From DYJB01 sp963777165 (GTDB lineage: Bacteria; Chloroflexota; Anaerolineae; Anaerolineales; E44-bin32), in contig CAVZPO010000007.1 in NCBI GenBank assembly GCA_963777165.1, positions 124,001 to 188,000 of the forward strand: a DNA stretch of 64,000 nucleotides. The letters run 5' to 3'. This document shows, in pieces, positions 8,213-17,377 of this stretch. How positions within the stretch are numbered: the stretch's first letter is position 1; each line of letters starts with the position of its first letter. A model generated the notes under the pieces. The model was not told the origin of the DNA. It saw nothing but the letters and a program-made list of their open reading frames with translations, and made no database searches. Made by a program: the position numbers and the translations under genes.

Positions 8213-9472
8213 TCATGCTGAGGCCAGACGCCGCAACACGAGCAAGGTCACATCGTCGGGTGGAGCCGTGGCGCCCAGGAATGCGTTGTGCGACTCGAGG
8301 ATCCGCACCAGGATCTCGCCGGCAGAGCTCCCGATCATCGAGAGCATGGTCTGTCGGACACGTGCCAGTCCGAACTCCTCGCCGGATGAATCGGCACCTT
8401 CGGTGAGCCCGTCGGTGTACATCACGATGAAGTCGCCCGCCTCGAGCGACGTGGTCCCTTCCCCGAAGGGAGAGTTGGCCTCGATGCCGAGCGGCAACCC
8501 GGTGCGGGTCAATTCGTCGAATCCTTGACGCCGGGATCGGCACACCAGCGGCGGATTGTGCCCGGCGTTGACCCAGGAGACCTCCGGCGAACGCGGGTCG
8601 AGGCGCAGATAGCAGAGCGTGACGAACATCCCATTCGAAGCGTCGGCGCACACCAGCCGGTTGGCGACCGTCATCGCCTCGCCCGGCGCCGCCTGGCCGG
8701 AGAGGCTGGCGCGCAGGACGCTTCGCGTGTGGGCCATGAAGAGCGCCGCCGGCATGCCCTTGTCGGTCACATCCGCCACGACAATCCCCAGCCCGTGTTC
8801 GTCGGAGACGAGGAAGTCGTAGAAATCCCCCGAGACCTCGCGCGCCGGCCGCCAGGCGGCCGCGAACTCCCAGCCGGGCAGGACCGGGGTCTCGCGCGGG
8901 ATCAGGTTGGCCTGCACCTCACGGGCCATTTGCAGTTCGCGCTCCAGCCGCCCTCGGTCGACGGCGATGGCATACAGCCGGGCATTCTCGATGGCGATTG
9001 CCGCACTCGAGGCGATCCCGGTGAGCAGCTCCAGGTCCTGCGGCGAGAAGATGCCGGTCTGCAGGCGATTGTCGACGTAGATCACGCCGACTGCCGCCCC
9101 CTTGAGCTGGAGAGGGACGCACAGGATGGCACGCAACCCGAGAATCCGAACGCTGGCGCGGCCGCCGAGCCACGAGTTGGTCTGGGCGTCGCTGGTGAGC
9201 GTTGGACGTCCGTCGGCGGCGACGCGCTCGACCACCGAGCGGGAGACCTGGAACTCGGGTGCCTCGATCGACTGCTGGTCCATGCCGCGCGCCACACGGA
9301 AGGTGAGCCGGCCGCCGGTGTCGCGCAACATCAGGAAGCCGCGTTCAGCCCGGGTCGCGACAATCACCTCATCCATCACCCGGTCGAGCACCTCGTCCAG
9401 GTCGAGCGACGAGCTGAACGTCTGAGAGATGCGATAGAGGGTTGCAAGCCGGTCGGGTTGGGCGTCGGTCAT
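8213..9472 (-). CDS. GAF domain - SpoIIE-type (PP2C) serine phosphatase
   Basis: A 419-residue cytoplasmic phosphatase of the RsbU/SpoIIE type. The N-terminal GAF domain (about 15-180) would sense a small ligand or redox signal. A short coiled coil leads to the phosphatase domain with EVSGDFYDF, VVADVTDKG and YTDGLTE, the metal-binding acidic motifs. The C-terminal PPDDVTLLVLR is typical. ATG 9472 starts MTDAQPDR; a longer in-frame extension looks non-coding. Its stop lies 13 bases before the PknK-like kinase start, so a kinase and phosphatase acting on the same substrates is the simplest reading. Confidence 0.9.
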   Translation of the reverse strand: MTDAQPDRLATLYRISQTFSSSLDLDEVLDRVMDEVIVATRAERGFLMLRDTGGRLTFRVARGMDQQSIEAPEFQVSRSVVERVAADGRPTLTSDAQTNSWLGGRASVRILGLRAILCVPLQLKGAAVGVIYVDNRLQTGIFSPQDLELLTGIASSAAIAIENARLYAIAVDRGRLERELQMAREVQANLIPRETPVLPGWEFAAAWRPAREVSGDFYDFLVSDEHGLGIVVADVTDKGMPAALFMAHTRSVLRASLSGQAAPGEAMTVANRLVCADASNGMFVTLCYLRLDPRSPEVSWVNAGHNPPLVCRSRRQGFDELTRTGLPLGIEANSPFGEGTTSLEAGDFIVMYTDGLTEGADSSGEEFGLARVRQTMLSMIGSSAGEILVRILESHNAFLGATAPPDDVTLLVLRRLASA

Positions 9473-9521
9473 GTCACGGTCCAGTGTGCAGCCTCGCACG
9501 GCCGCCTGAAGGGCGGGCGGG

Positions 9522-9806
9522 CTACCACATCATTACCTGCTGGTCGACGAGCTGCATGTCCGGCCGCCGGGACTCGATCCACGCCGGGAGTCCGTCCAGG
9601 ACTTGCTGCGCGTGCCGCCCATCACCGCTCACCACGGCACAGGCGATCACCGCCGCCGTGTGGCTGTCCTGTCGCTCGATCTCGGCCGCCGAGATATTGA
9701 ATTGGCGGTGGAGCCCGGCGAGCAAGGGCTTCAACCGGCCGCGCTTCTCTTTGAGGGAAGCGCAGCCGGGCAACCTGAGCTCGATTGTCATCACGGCGAC
9801 GTGCAT
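9522..9806 (-). CDS. DUF503 (YlxP-like) protein
   Basis: A 94-residue protein of the DUF503/YlxP family, recognised by the N-terminal MTIELRLPGCASLKEKR and the following basic helix. In many bacteria it lies between infB and rbfA and has been linked to ribosome maturation. Here it is about 20 kb away from that operon and in the opposite orientation, just upstream of the GAF-phosphatase gene. The start at 9806 keeps the family's usual length. Confidence 0.85.
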   Translation of the reverse strand: MHVAVMTIELRLPGCASLKEKRGRLKPLLAGLHRQFNISAAEIERQDSHTAAVIACAVVSGDGRHAQQVLDGLPAWIESRRPDMQLVDQQVMMW

Positions 9807-10189
9807 CCGACAAGTCTAGCCGCCGAGCACGCGGTTGGCAAGGATCGGCTTCCGGCGCGCGGCCTCCGGCTGGGGTACCGACCGCGAGCCTCGAGTGCCT
9901 GAGGTTCGAGGTGGCCGACCTCTCGGCGATGTCGGTGGACCCAGCCGGGCGGAGTGGACCTCTTCGGATGAAGCCCCGGGGTGGAGCTTTGAGGCTCGCC
10001 TGAAATTCTCGGCCGCGCACGGTCGCCCCGCAGATGCGTGCTGCCAACGCGGGCAAGCCTGCACCTGGCGCCATCGGAACGTAGGCATGCCTGCGGCTCG
10101 GGCAGCGACCTGGCGGTTGGGCATCGGGCAGCCGCATGTGGGAGCAGCGGCCAGGAGGGCGAGGCTGGCCCGCGTTGGAGGAGCTGCAG
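9807..10189. other. Intergenic stretch with no recognised gene
   Basis: This 383-base region lies between the start of the DUF503 gene and the end of the lipoate ligase gene. Reading frames on both strands are Arg/Pro-rich without recognisable motifs. It should contain the DUF503 promoter and the lipoate ligase terminator, but I could not see a convincing hairpin or -35/-10 pair. Confidence 0.5.
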
Positions 10190-11020
10190 TCAGCGCGGGC
10201 CCCCCCGCAAGGTCCATTCGTCGGTGGCGAAACGTTCGGCTCGGAAAAAGTCCGCCCGGGTGCGCTCATCCGCAACCGGTTCGGCGAGCGTCAGCCGGAT
10301 TCCGAATGCCGTGCGGAATCCCTCAGCGAGCGAATCAGCTGCATGTTCCCAGGCAATCGGCCCTCCAAGGAGCTGCTCCAATGTGACCGCGCGGGCACGG
10401 ACGCGCTCGGCAGCAGCCGCGCGCTCAGCCGGCGTTGGATAGGCCAACGCCTCGCAGATACGACCGAGGTCGCCGCCAAGCGGCAACGAGCCATGCTGCA
10501 GTACCCCCGCCACGCGGCGCAGCTGTGCGCTGCCAATCAGCTTACGCCCGGCAGAGGTGATCTCATGCGCGCTAGGCGCCTCGAAGCACACCGGGTTCGC
10601 GCGGTCAGCCTCCGCCAGCGGCTGCTCGGGCGCCGTGTCGGCCTCGACGCCGAGCAGCTTGAGCCCAGCCACAAGTCCCTGGCTCAGCTTCCGATAGCTC
10701 CCGAGGACTCCCCCGGCCAGGAGTGGATGGCCGATGGGCGCGCAGATCGAGTAGGTCAACTCGTCGGTGTGCAGGATGGCACGCCCACCGGTCGAACGCC
10801 GGACCCGCTGCCAGCCGAGTGCCTGCAGTCGACCGGGGTCGGCCTGCTCGAAGGGCTGAGCATGTCCGAGGGAGAGGCAAGCCGGGTCCCATCGATAGAG
10901 GCGGAGCGTCGGGGGTTGGTGTAACCCCGAGACCGACTCGAGCAAAGCCTCATCGAGGGCCATGTTGTCGGCGCCCGGGAGGGGAGGCGAAAGGATCAGG
11001 CGCCAGCCGTCCGCGTCCAT
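10190..11020 (-). CDS. lplA: Lipoate-protein ligase A family (biotin/lipoate A/B ligase)
   Basis: A 276-residue enzyme that attaches lipoate (or octanoate) to E2 and GcvH proteins. Diagnostic are RRSTGGRAILHTDELTYS and the substrate-binding lysine in GRKLIGSAQ, followed by LQHGSLPL. ATG 11020 is chosen because TATAAT lies exactly six bases before it, and because residues encoded further upstream look non-coding; there is no Shine-Dalgarno sequence. The gene stands alone. An octanoyltransferase role (LipM-like) is possible because the C-terminal accessory domain is short. Confidence 0.88.
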   Translation of the reverse strand: MDADGWRLILSPPLPGADNMALDEALLESVSGLHQPPTLRLYRWDPACLSLGHAQPFEQADPGRLQALGWQRVRRSTGGRAILHTDELTYSICAPIGHPLLAGGVLGSYRKLSQGLVAGLKLLGVEADTAPEQPLAEADRANPVCFEAPSAHEITSAGRKLIGSAQLRRVAGVLQHGSLPLGGDLGRICEALAYPTPAERAAAAERVRARAVTLEQLLGGPIAWEHAADSLAEGFRTAFGIRLTLAEPVADERTRADFFRAERFATDEWTLRGGPR

Positions 11021-11026
11021 AGGTCG

Positions 11027-11032
11027 ATTATA
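11027..11032 (-). promoter_or_regulatory. TATAAT -10 box giving a leaderless lplA transcript
   Basis: TATAAT on the minus strand ends six bases before ATG 11020, so transcription should begin at or next to the start codon. No good -35 box is seen. Confidence 0.55.
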
Positions 11033-11141
11033 AGGGCGTGGGCCGCGTGCGGGACTGCCACGTCCCTCTGCATCTGCATCCCGCCCCCGGCCCGCGAGGA
11101 GTGCCGCGTGGTAGACTTCGGCGCTCGCACCTCGTGCAGCA

Positions 11142-12500
11142 ATGGCAGGGGCTGTCTGCGTGTCGCTCTCCCCGATCTGCTCCTCACCGGTTTCCCTTCG
11201 ACGAAGCGTCCGCGGGGTGCTCGCCCTCGCGCTCTTGGGTGCGTTCTCCACGGGTTGCGTATCGCCGGCGGCCGAATCCCGGGTCACACCGACTACGACC
11301 CTCCCGAGGCCGACGGCGATCCCCGCCACGGCGGAGCCGACCCAGACGCGGGCTCTGCTTTCGCCCCTCGAGGGATCGGTGTCCATCTGGACGGCATGGG
11401 AAGCCGATCACGTGGCGGTTGTCTCGGACCTCCTGGAGATCTTCCGCCAGCTGCATCCCCGTGCACAGGTTCGCTTGACCTACTATCGCCCGGCGGAACT
11501 CGAGGCGGCCTTCAAGACGGCGGCGGCTGCCGGGCGTGGTCCCACCATTCTGATCGCTCCATCGTCCTGGGGACCAGCGCTGTTACGCGACGGGCTGATC
11601 GTCGACATCGGTGCGCGCCTCCTTCCGGAGCAGCGCGCGGCCATCCCGGAGCTGGTCTGGAGCCAGGTTTCAAACGCCGGCGCGATGGTGGGACTCCCCT
11701 TGCGGCTGCGCGGGGTCGTGCTCTACCGGAACCAATCGTTGGCCGCCCAGCCCGCCGCCTCGCTGGAAGACCTGCTGACACAGGCGGCGTCCGCCTCGAC
11801 GCGTTATGCCGCCGAGCCCGTCTTTGACCTGGGCTTCGATTTCTCCGGCGCGCAACTCACCGCCTGCGGCGGCACGCTCTTGCGGGCCGGCGGCGGGATC
11901 GGATTCGACCAGCAAACGGGAGAGTGCTGGCTTGGGCTGCTTGCCCGTTTCCGTCAAGCCGGCCGGCCTGTCTTCAACTCCAATGCCGATCGCGCCACAT
12001 TCCTGGCCGGGCACTCGCCGTGGTTGATCGACACCACCGACGCCCTGCCCGAGATCGTGCGGGCGCTCGGGGCAGAGAACGTGAGCATCGACGCATGGCC
12101 GCAGACTCAGGAAGAAGGGCTGAAGCTCTCGGGAACCATCTGGACCGACAACGCCTTCTTCGGTGTCGGGGCACCGGCGGCCGACCTGGAAGCCAGCTGG
12201 GCGCTCGCCAGCCTTCTGACCGGGCCCGAAGGCCAGGCGCGATTGGCGCAGTCCGATGGCTCATGGTTCCTTCCCGTGCTGCCGACCGTCCGGCCGTTCA
12301 TGCCGCTCGGGGCGCAGGCACAGAACGTGCTCTCCAGCGCCACGGCCATGCCCCTGGCGTACAACCTGTCGCTCTACGTCGTTCCCCTCGAGCGGGCCGT
12401 CGTCCAGGTCGTCGCTCAAGCCGCCGACCCTTCGGAGGCGCTGCGCCGCGCCACCGAGTTGATTCGCAACGATCTCACTCAGAGCCCGCCCGGCGGATAA
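11142..12500 (+). CDS. Extracellular solute-binding lipoprotein (sugar ABC transporter type)
   Basis: A 452-residue lipoprotein with a signal peptide ending in the lipobox LLGAFSTGC, a Thr/Pro linker and a type 1 periplasmic-binding-protein domain (VSIWTAWEADHV, then repeated sugar-binding-family motifs). It would capture an oligosaccharide outside the cell. No permease or ATPase gene accompanies it. The next gene, 20 bases downstream, is a GH13 hydrolase, which suggests maltodextrins or related alpha-glucans. The start is ATG 11142 or GTG 11160; TAGACT near 11112 could be the -10 box. Confidence 0.85.
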   Translation: MAGAVCVSLSPICSSPVSLRRSVRGVLALALLGAFSTGCVSPAAESRVTPTTTLPRPTAIPATAEPTQTRALLSPLEGSVSIWTAWEADHVAVVSDLLEIFRQLHPRAQVRLTYYRPAELEAAFKTAAAAGRGPTILIAPSSWGPALLRDGLIVDIGARLLPEQRAAIPELVWSQVSNAGAMVGLPLRLRGVVLYRNQSLAAQPAASLEDLLTQAASASTRYAAEPVFDLGFDFSGAQLTACGGTLLRAGGGIGFDQQTGECWLGLLARFRQAGRPVFNSNADRATFLAGHSPWLIDTTDALPEIVRALGAENVSIDAWPQTQEEGLKLSGTIWTDNAFFGVGAPAADLEASWALASLLTGPEGQARLAQSDGSWFLPVLPTVRPFMPLGAQAQNVLSSATAMPLAYNLSLYVVPLERAVVQVVAQAADPSEALRRATELIRNDLTQSPPGG

Positions 12501-12519
12501 CGCCGACTCCGGAGGCTGC

Positions 12520-13932
12520 ATGAGCGTACCCGCCTGGGTTGCGGACGCCGTCTTCTACCAGATCTTCCCCGACCGTTTCGCCAACGGCGATGCCTCGAAC
12601 GACCCTCGCGGCGTCCAGCCATGGGGCGCGCCCCCGACGATCTGGGGCTTTCAGGGCGGCGACCTGCGCGGCGTGTTGGAGCACCTCGACTACCTGGCTG
12701 ATCTCGGCATCAACGCCCTGCTGTTCAACCCGATCTTCCAGGCCTCCTCAAACCATCGCTACAACACGACCGATTACTTCCGCATCGACCCCGGCCTGGG
12801 GACGCAGGATGACTTCCGCGCTCTGCTCGATGCCGTGCATCGACGCAGTATGCGGATGGTTCTCGACGGTGTCTTCAACCACTGTGGCCGCGGCTTCTTT
12901 GCTTTCTACGACCTGCTGGAGAACGAATCGCACTCGCCCTATGTCGATTGGTTTCACGTCCGGCGCTTTCCTCTGCACGCGTATGGGGCGGGCGAGGCGG
13001 AGAACTATCTTGCCTGGTGGAAATTCAAGAGTCTGCCGAAGTTCAACACCGGCAACCCGAAGGTTCGCCAGTATCTGCTGAACGTCGCCGCGCACTGGGT
13101 TCGGCAGGGGATTGACGGCTGGCGGCTGGATGTCCCCAACGAAATCGACGACGACTCATTCTGGTCCGAATTCCGGGAGACCGTCAAAACCATCAATCCG
13201 GAGGCTTACCTGGTGGGGGAGATCTGGGACGGCGATCCGCGCTGGGTGAGCCCCGGGCATTTCGATGGCCTGCTCAACTATCCCCTGCGAGAGTTGATCC
13301 TGGGGTTTGTGGGCAGCGGAGGGCTGAAGGCAGGCGAATGCGGACGGCGCGCAGTGGAGCTCATCGGGCATTACGCCTCGGAGAACGCATTTGCCCACTA
13401 CCTTCCCCTGGGATCGCACGACACCGAACGACTGCGCACGATGTGCAGGGGCGACGTGCGGCTTGTCCGGCTCGCATTCGCCTTCCAGTTCTTCTACCCC
13501 GGCGCGCCCGGCATCTATTACGGCGACGAGATCGGGATGGAAGGGGCCAAGGATCCCCAGTCCCGGGGTGCCTTCCCTTGGGACCCTGCCCGCTGGGATG
13601 CCGGCTTGCGCCAGACCGTGCAGGAGCTGATCCGGCTGCGCCGTTCCAGGCTCGTGCTGCGGCACGGAGATTTCCGCCTTGCCGCCGCGGACGACACTGC
13701 GGGATGGTTGGCGTTCGCGCGCGTCCTGGGGGCAGAGCGCGCGGTCCTGGTCCTCAACGCCTCGGCCAAGCCCGCCCAGATCCGTCTCCCCTTGGAGCCG
13801 GCCGCCCTGCACGAGGGGCAGGTGCTCAGGGGAGCGCTCGGCGGCGAACCCCACCAGGCCAAAGGCGGCCGGCTCGAGGTGGCGCTGCCGGCTCTCGGCT
13901 TCGAGGTCCTGCTGAGCGACTCTGCTGACTGA
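12520..13932 (+). CDS. GH13 alpha-glucan hydrolase (neopullulanase/cyclomaltodextrinase type)
   Basis: A 470-residue glycoside hydrolase. The opening VFYQIFPDRFANG and the region GWRLDVPNEI are typical of the GH13_20 neopullulanase group. The catalytic nucleophile Asp is in GWRLDV, the acid/base Glu in LVGEIWDGD and the third Asp in LGSHDTERL. There is no signal peptide, so it is cytoplasmic, and the N-terminal CBM34 domain common in this group is absent (about 585 residues is usual). A strong ribosome site (GGAGG) precedes ATG 12520. It probably degrades oligosaccharides captured by the upstream binding protein. Confidence 0.92.
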   Translation: MSVPAWVADAVFYQIFPDRFANGDASNDPRGVQPWGAPPTIWGFQGGDLRGVLEHLDYLADLGINALLFNPIFQASSNHRYNTTDYFRIDPGLGTQDDFRALLDAVHRRSMRMVLDGVFNHCGRGFFAFYDLLENESHSPYVDWFHVRRFPLHAYGAGEAENYLAWWKFKSLPKFNTGNPKVRQYLLNVAAHWVRQGIDGWRLDVPNEIDDDSFWSEFRETVKTINPEAYLVGEIWDGDPRWVSPGHFDGLLNYPLRELILGFVGSGGLKAGECGRRAVELIGHYASENAFAHYLPLGSHDTERLRTMCRGDVRLVRLAFAFQFFYPGAPGIYYGDEIGMEGAKDPQSRGAFPWDPARWDAGLRQTVQELIRLRRSRLVLRHGDFRLAAADDTAGWLAFARVLGAERAVLVLNASAKPAQIRLPLEPAALHEGQVLRGALGGEPHQAKGGRLEVALPALGFEVLLSDSAD

Positions 13933-13988
13933 CGGATCGCCCCCAACGCCGACTCCCTTCCCACGCCGAGCGTCAGCGCACGCGGATG

Positions 13989-13994
13989 TATAAT
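13989..13994 (+). promoter_or_regulatory. TATAAT -10 box upstream of the tRNA nucleotidyltransferase gene
   Basis: A perfect TATAAT in GC-rich DNA, 48 bases before ATG 14043 and just after the GH13 gene. No clear -35 box. Confidence 0.45.
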
Positions 13995-14042
13995 GCGCGC
14001 CGCGGCGACGCCCGGATCGGCAGCGCCGCCGTCGGACCGGCG

Positions 14043-16673
14043 ATGCATCTGATCCTGACACATGAACAAGCAGACTTCGACGCCACAGCCGCGCAGCTGG
14101 CTGCCAAGATGCTCCAGCCGCAGGCGCTGGCCGTTCTGCCGCGCCGGCTGAACCGCAACGTCCGCGCCTTCCTGACGCTCTACGGCCATGGGCTGCCCTT
14201 CACCGATCCGGACGATCAGCCCCGCGGCCCGATCGAGCGGGTGACTCTCGTCGATACGCAGTCGCTGCCTTCGATCAAGGGCGCCACTTCCCAAACGCAG
14301 GTCCACGTCATCGACCACCACCCGCCGGCCTCCCAGCGCGACGCTGCCTGGACCGTCGACATCCAGCCGCTCGGATCAACCACGACGCTGCTGGTGGAGG
14401 CGCTGCAAGAATCGTCGCTGACGCTCGACCTGGCGGGCGCCACGCTGCTGTTGATGGGGATCTACGAGGATACGGGCTCGCTCAGTTACGTCGGCACGAC
14501 CGGCCGGGACATGCTCGCCTGCGCCTGGCTGATGGAGCAGGGTGCCAGTTTGGCGATTGCCGATGAGTTCCTCAACCATCCGCTGTCCCCCGATCAGCGC
14601 CGCTTGTACGACCGGCTGCTCAATTCGGCCGAGACGCACACCTTCCACGGACTGTCGATCGTAATCGCCTGCGGCGCGGCGGAGGGCATGCAGGATGAGA
14701 TCTCCACGCTGGCGCACAAACTGCGCGACCTGTTCGACCCGGCGGGTCTGTTCGTCCTGGTCGCCCTCAACGGCACCGTGCAGCTCGTGGCGCGCTCGAC
14801 CAGCGATGCTGTAGATGTCGCCCGGCTGGCCGAGCATTTCGGCGGCGGCGGTCACAACCGAGCCGCCGCCGCACTGATCCGCGGCCGCCGACCGGAGGAA
14901 GTTCGGGACGAACTGCTGCAACTGCTGGAAGCCACCCTGCGTCCGGCGCGCACCGTCGGCGAGATCATGTCACGCGAGCCGCAGCTCCTGGCGCCCTCGG
15001 TGCGAGTGTCCGAGGCCGCCGAACGCATGCAGCGTTTCGGCCATGAAGGCTATCCGGTGGTGGAGAACGGCCGAGTCGTGGGTTTGCTCACGCGTCGGGC
15101 CGTGGATCGGGCGATGGCCCATGCGATGGGCGGCCGCCCGGTGTCGAGCGTGATGGAGGCCGGCGGCGTGACCGTCTCCCCGACTGATTCGGTGCAGCAC
15201 CTGCAGCGGGTGATGATCGAGCATGATTGGGGACAGGTTCCGGTGGCTGATCCGGCCGACGGGCAGATCACCGGCATTGTGACCCGCACCGACCTGCTGC
15301 GGACGCTGGCGGCCGAGGCGAGCGGTACACCCGCCGCCAGCCTGGCGCCGCGATTGGAGGCGGCGCTGGCGCCGGAGCGCCTGGCCCTGCTGCGGTTGGC
15401 CGCCCGGCAGGCAGAGTTGCAGGGCGATGCCATCTACATCGTCGGTGGTTTTGTCCGCGACCTGGTGCTCGGTGTACCCGGCGTGGATTTCGATTTGGTG
15501 GTGGAAGGCGATGCCATTGCCCTGGCGCGTGGGCTGGCCGAAGCCTACGGCGGCCGGGTCAGTTCGCATACCCGCTTCGGAACGGCCAAGTGGGTCCTCG
15601 ACGCAAGCCACACGGGGCTGCGCCGGGCGGTCGGCGCACGGCGTGGCGCGTCGGCCGATCTGCCCGCCTCACTCGACCTGGTCAGCGCGCGGACCGAGTT
15701 CTATGCGCACCCGACGGCGCTGCCTTCGGTGCAGCGCGGCAGCATCAAGCTCGATCTGCACCGGCGCGACTTCACCATCAATACGCTCGCCCTGCGGCTG
15801 GACGGCCGGCGCTACGGCGAGCTCCTTGATCCGTGGGGTGGGGGGCGCGACCTGCGCGATCGCTTGATCCGCGTCCTGCATTCGATCAGCTTCATCGACG
15901 ATCCCACGCGCATGCTGCGGGCCGCTCGCCTGGAGCAGCGGCTGGGGTTCACGATCGATCCCCGCACCCTGGAGCTGATGCAGCAGGCCATGCCGCTGCT
16001 CGATCGCGTCAGCGGCGAGCGCCTGCGCGACGAACTGGCGCTCGTCCTCGAGGAGGCCTGCGCCGGGGCGATCCTCTCCCGCCTAAGGGCGCTCAGGCTG
16101 CTGAGCGCGATCCACCCGGCCCTCGATTGGGACGCTTGGCTCGAGGCACGCTTCATCGAAGCGCGCGCGTTCCAGCCGCCGGAAGCGTGGCGGCTGGAGG
16201 AAACGCCGCAGCGCGAACGGTTGCAGTACGCCCTGTGGATGGCACGCCTGGATGCCAATCAGGTGTCGGCCGTGTGCGATCGCCTGCACTTCTCGCTGGC
16301 AATGCGCGCGGTCGTCGTCGACACCAATCGTCTCACGCATGCCGTGCCGCGCTGGCCGACGGGAATCGCCCCCAGCGATGTGGCTGCCCGCCTCGACGAA
16401 GCGCGCGAAGAAAGCCTGGTCGCCGCCTGGCTGGCGCTGGCGGACGTGCCGCCGGCTCGCGAGATCCTGACCTCTTACCTAGTGAGCTGGCGTCACTTGG
16501 CGCCCGCCACGGATGGTCGCGCGCTCCTCGAAGCAGGTCTGCCGCCCGGCCCGGCCTACGGCCGGATCCTCGCCACCCTGCGCGCCGCATGGCTGGACGG
16601 TCAACTGGAGACTGCCGATCAGGAGCGCGAGCTGCTTCGAGCACTTCTGGCACAGGGTTCGAATCATGGCTGA
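14043..16673 (+). CDS. DHH - CBS - tRNA nucleotidyltransferase fusion (CCA- or A-adding enzyme)
   Basis: An 876-residue enzyme for tRNA 3'-end synthesis. A DHH phosphoesterase domain comes first (HEQADFDA, then HVIDHHPP, then GGGGHNRAAAA), followed by two CBS domains (about 305-430). A class II nucleotidyltransferase comes next, with GGFVRDLVLG, the metal-binding DFDLVVEGD, and the RRDFTINTLA and DDPTRMLRA motifs. This architecture is known from split A-adding enzymes in cyanobacteria, Deinococcus and Aquifex; specificity for A or CCA cannot be read here. ATG 14043 begins MHLILTH. The stop overlaps the next start by eight bases. Confidence 0.92.
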   Translation: MHLILTHEQADFDATAAQLAAKMLQPQALAVLPRRLNRNVRAFLTLYGHGLPFTDPDDQPRGPIERVTLVDTQSLPSIKGATSQTQVHVIDHHPPASQRDAAWTVDIQPLGSTTTLLVEALQESSLTLDLAGATLLLMGIYEDTGSLSYVGTTGRDMLACAWLMEQGASLAIADEFLNHPLSPDQRRLYDRLLNSAETHTFHGLSIVIACGAAEGMQDEISTLAHKLRDLFDPAGLFVLVALNGTVQLVARSTSDAVDVARLAEHFGGGGHNRAAAALIRGRRPEEVRDELLQLLEATLRPARTVGEIMSREPQLLAPSVRVSEAAERMQRFGHEGYPVVENGRVVGLLTRRAVDRAMAHAMGGRPVSSVMEAGGVTVSPTDSVQHLQRVMIEHDWGQVPVADPADGQITGIVTRTDLLRTLAAEASGTPAASLAPRLEAALAPERLALLRLAARQAELQGDAIYIVGGFVRDLVLGVPGVDFDLVVEGDAIALARGLAEAYGGRVSSHTRFGTAKWVLDASHTGLRRAVGARRGASADLPASLDLVSARTEFYAHPTALPSVQRGSIKLDLHRRDFTINTLALRLDGRRYGELLDPWGGGRDLRDRLIRVLHSISFIDDPTRMLRAARLEQRLGFTIDPRTLELMQQAMPLLDRVSGERLRDELALVLEEACAGAILSRLRALRLLSAIHPALDWDAWLEARFIEARAFQPPEAWRLEETPQRERLQYALWMARLDANQVSAVCDRLHFSLAMRAVVVDTNRLTHAVPRWPTGIAPSDVAARLDEAREESLVAAWLALADVPPAREILTSYLVSWRHLAPATDGRALLEAGLPPGPAYGRILATLRAAWLDGQLETADQERELLRALLAQGSNHG

Positions 16674-17163
16674 AGCCCCGCCCCTCGTCATACGGGAAGC
16701 CCGGGCGGAGGATTTGCCGGCGCTCGAATGGGAGGGAGAGTACCAGCGCTACCGGTTGGTTTATCAGCGCGCCTACGCCGAGGCGCTGCGCGGGCGCCGG
16801 ATCCTGTTGGTCGCCGAATCGCTCGGCGCCGTCGTCGGGCAGGTCTTCGTGCAGGTCGACTCGGCCCTGGGCGGCGGGGACCGACGGGCCGCCTACCTCT
16901 ACGCGCTCCGCGTCCGCCCCGAAGTACGGAACCGTGGGATCGGGACCGATCTCGTGCGCGAGGCAGAGTCCATCCTGCGCCAGCGCGGATTCACCCGGGT
17001 TCTGATCTCCGTCGCCCAGGACAACCACGCCGCGCGGCGGCTGTATGAACGCCTCGGGTACGTGGTCTTCGGCGAGGACCCCGGCAATTGGTCGTTCTTC
17101 GACGACCAGGGCCAGGTGCAGGTAGTCCACGAGCCGGCGTTTCTCCTTGATAAGCAGCTCTAG
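16666..17163 (+). CDS. GNAT family N-acetyltransferase
   Basis: A 165-residue acetyltransferase. The acetyl-CoA loop is VRNRGIGTDLVREAE and the C-terminal AARRLYERLGY is typical. ATG 16666 overlaps the end of the tRNA nucleotidyltransferase gene, implying translational coupling. The substrate (protein N-terminus, antibiotic or metabolite) is unknown. Confidence 0.88.
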   Translation: MAEAPPLVIREARAEDLPALEWEGEYQRYRLVYQRAYAEALRGRRILLVAESLGAVVGQVFVQVDSALGGGDRRAAYLYALRVRPEVRNRGIGTDLVREAESILRQRGFTRVLISVAQDNHAARRLYERLGYVVFGEDPGNWSFFDDQGQVQVVHEPAFLLDKQL

Positions 17164-17377
17164 CCCTGCTTCCTCCTACAGCTTGCGTCGCGCCCATCCC
17201 GCCCGCAAAGACCCGGGGTCTCGCCGGCATCGCCACGCGCACGGCACGCGCGTACGGCACAATCGGGAGGCGCCGGCGCTGGCATTCGTCAGGTGTGGCG
17301 CTCGCCGCCTGGCACGCATCTTGCTTGCCCGGAGGGGACCGGACGGCCGGATTCGTTTGGGCTGCCGGTCCACCACC

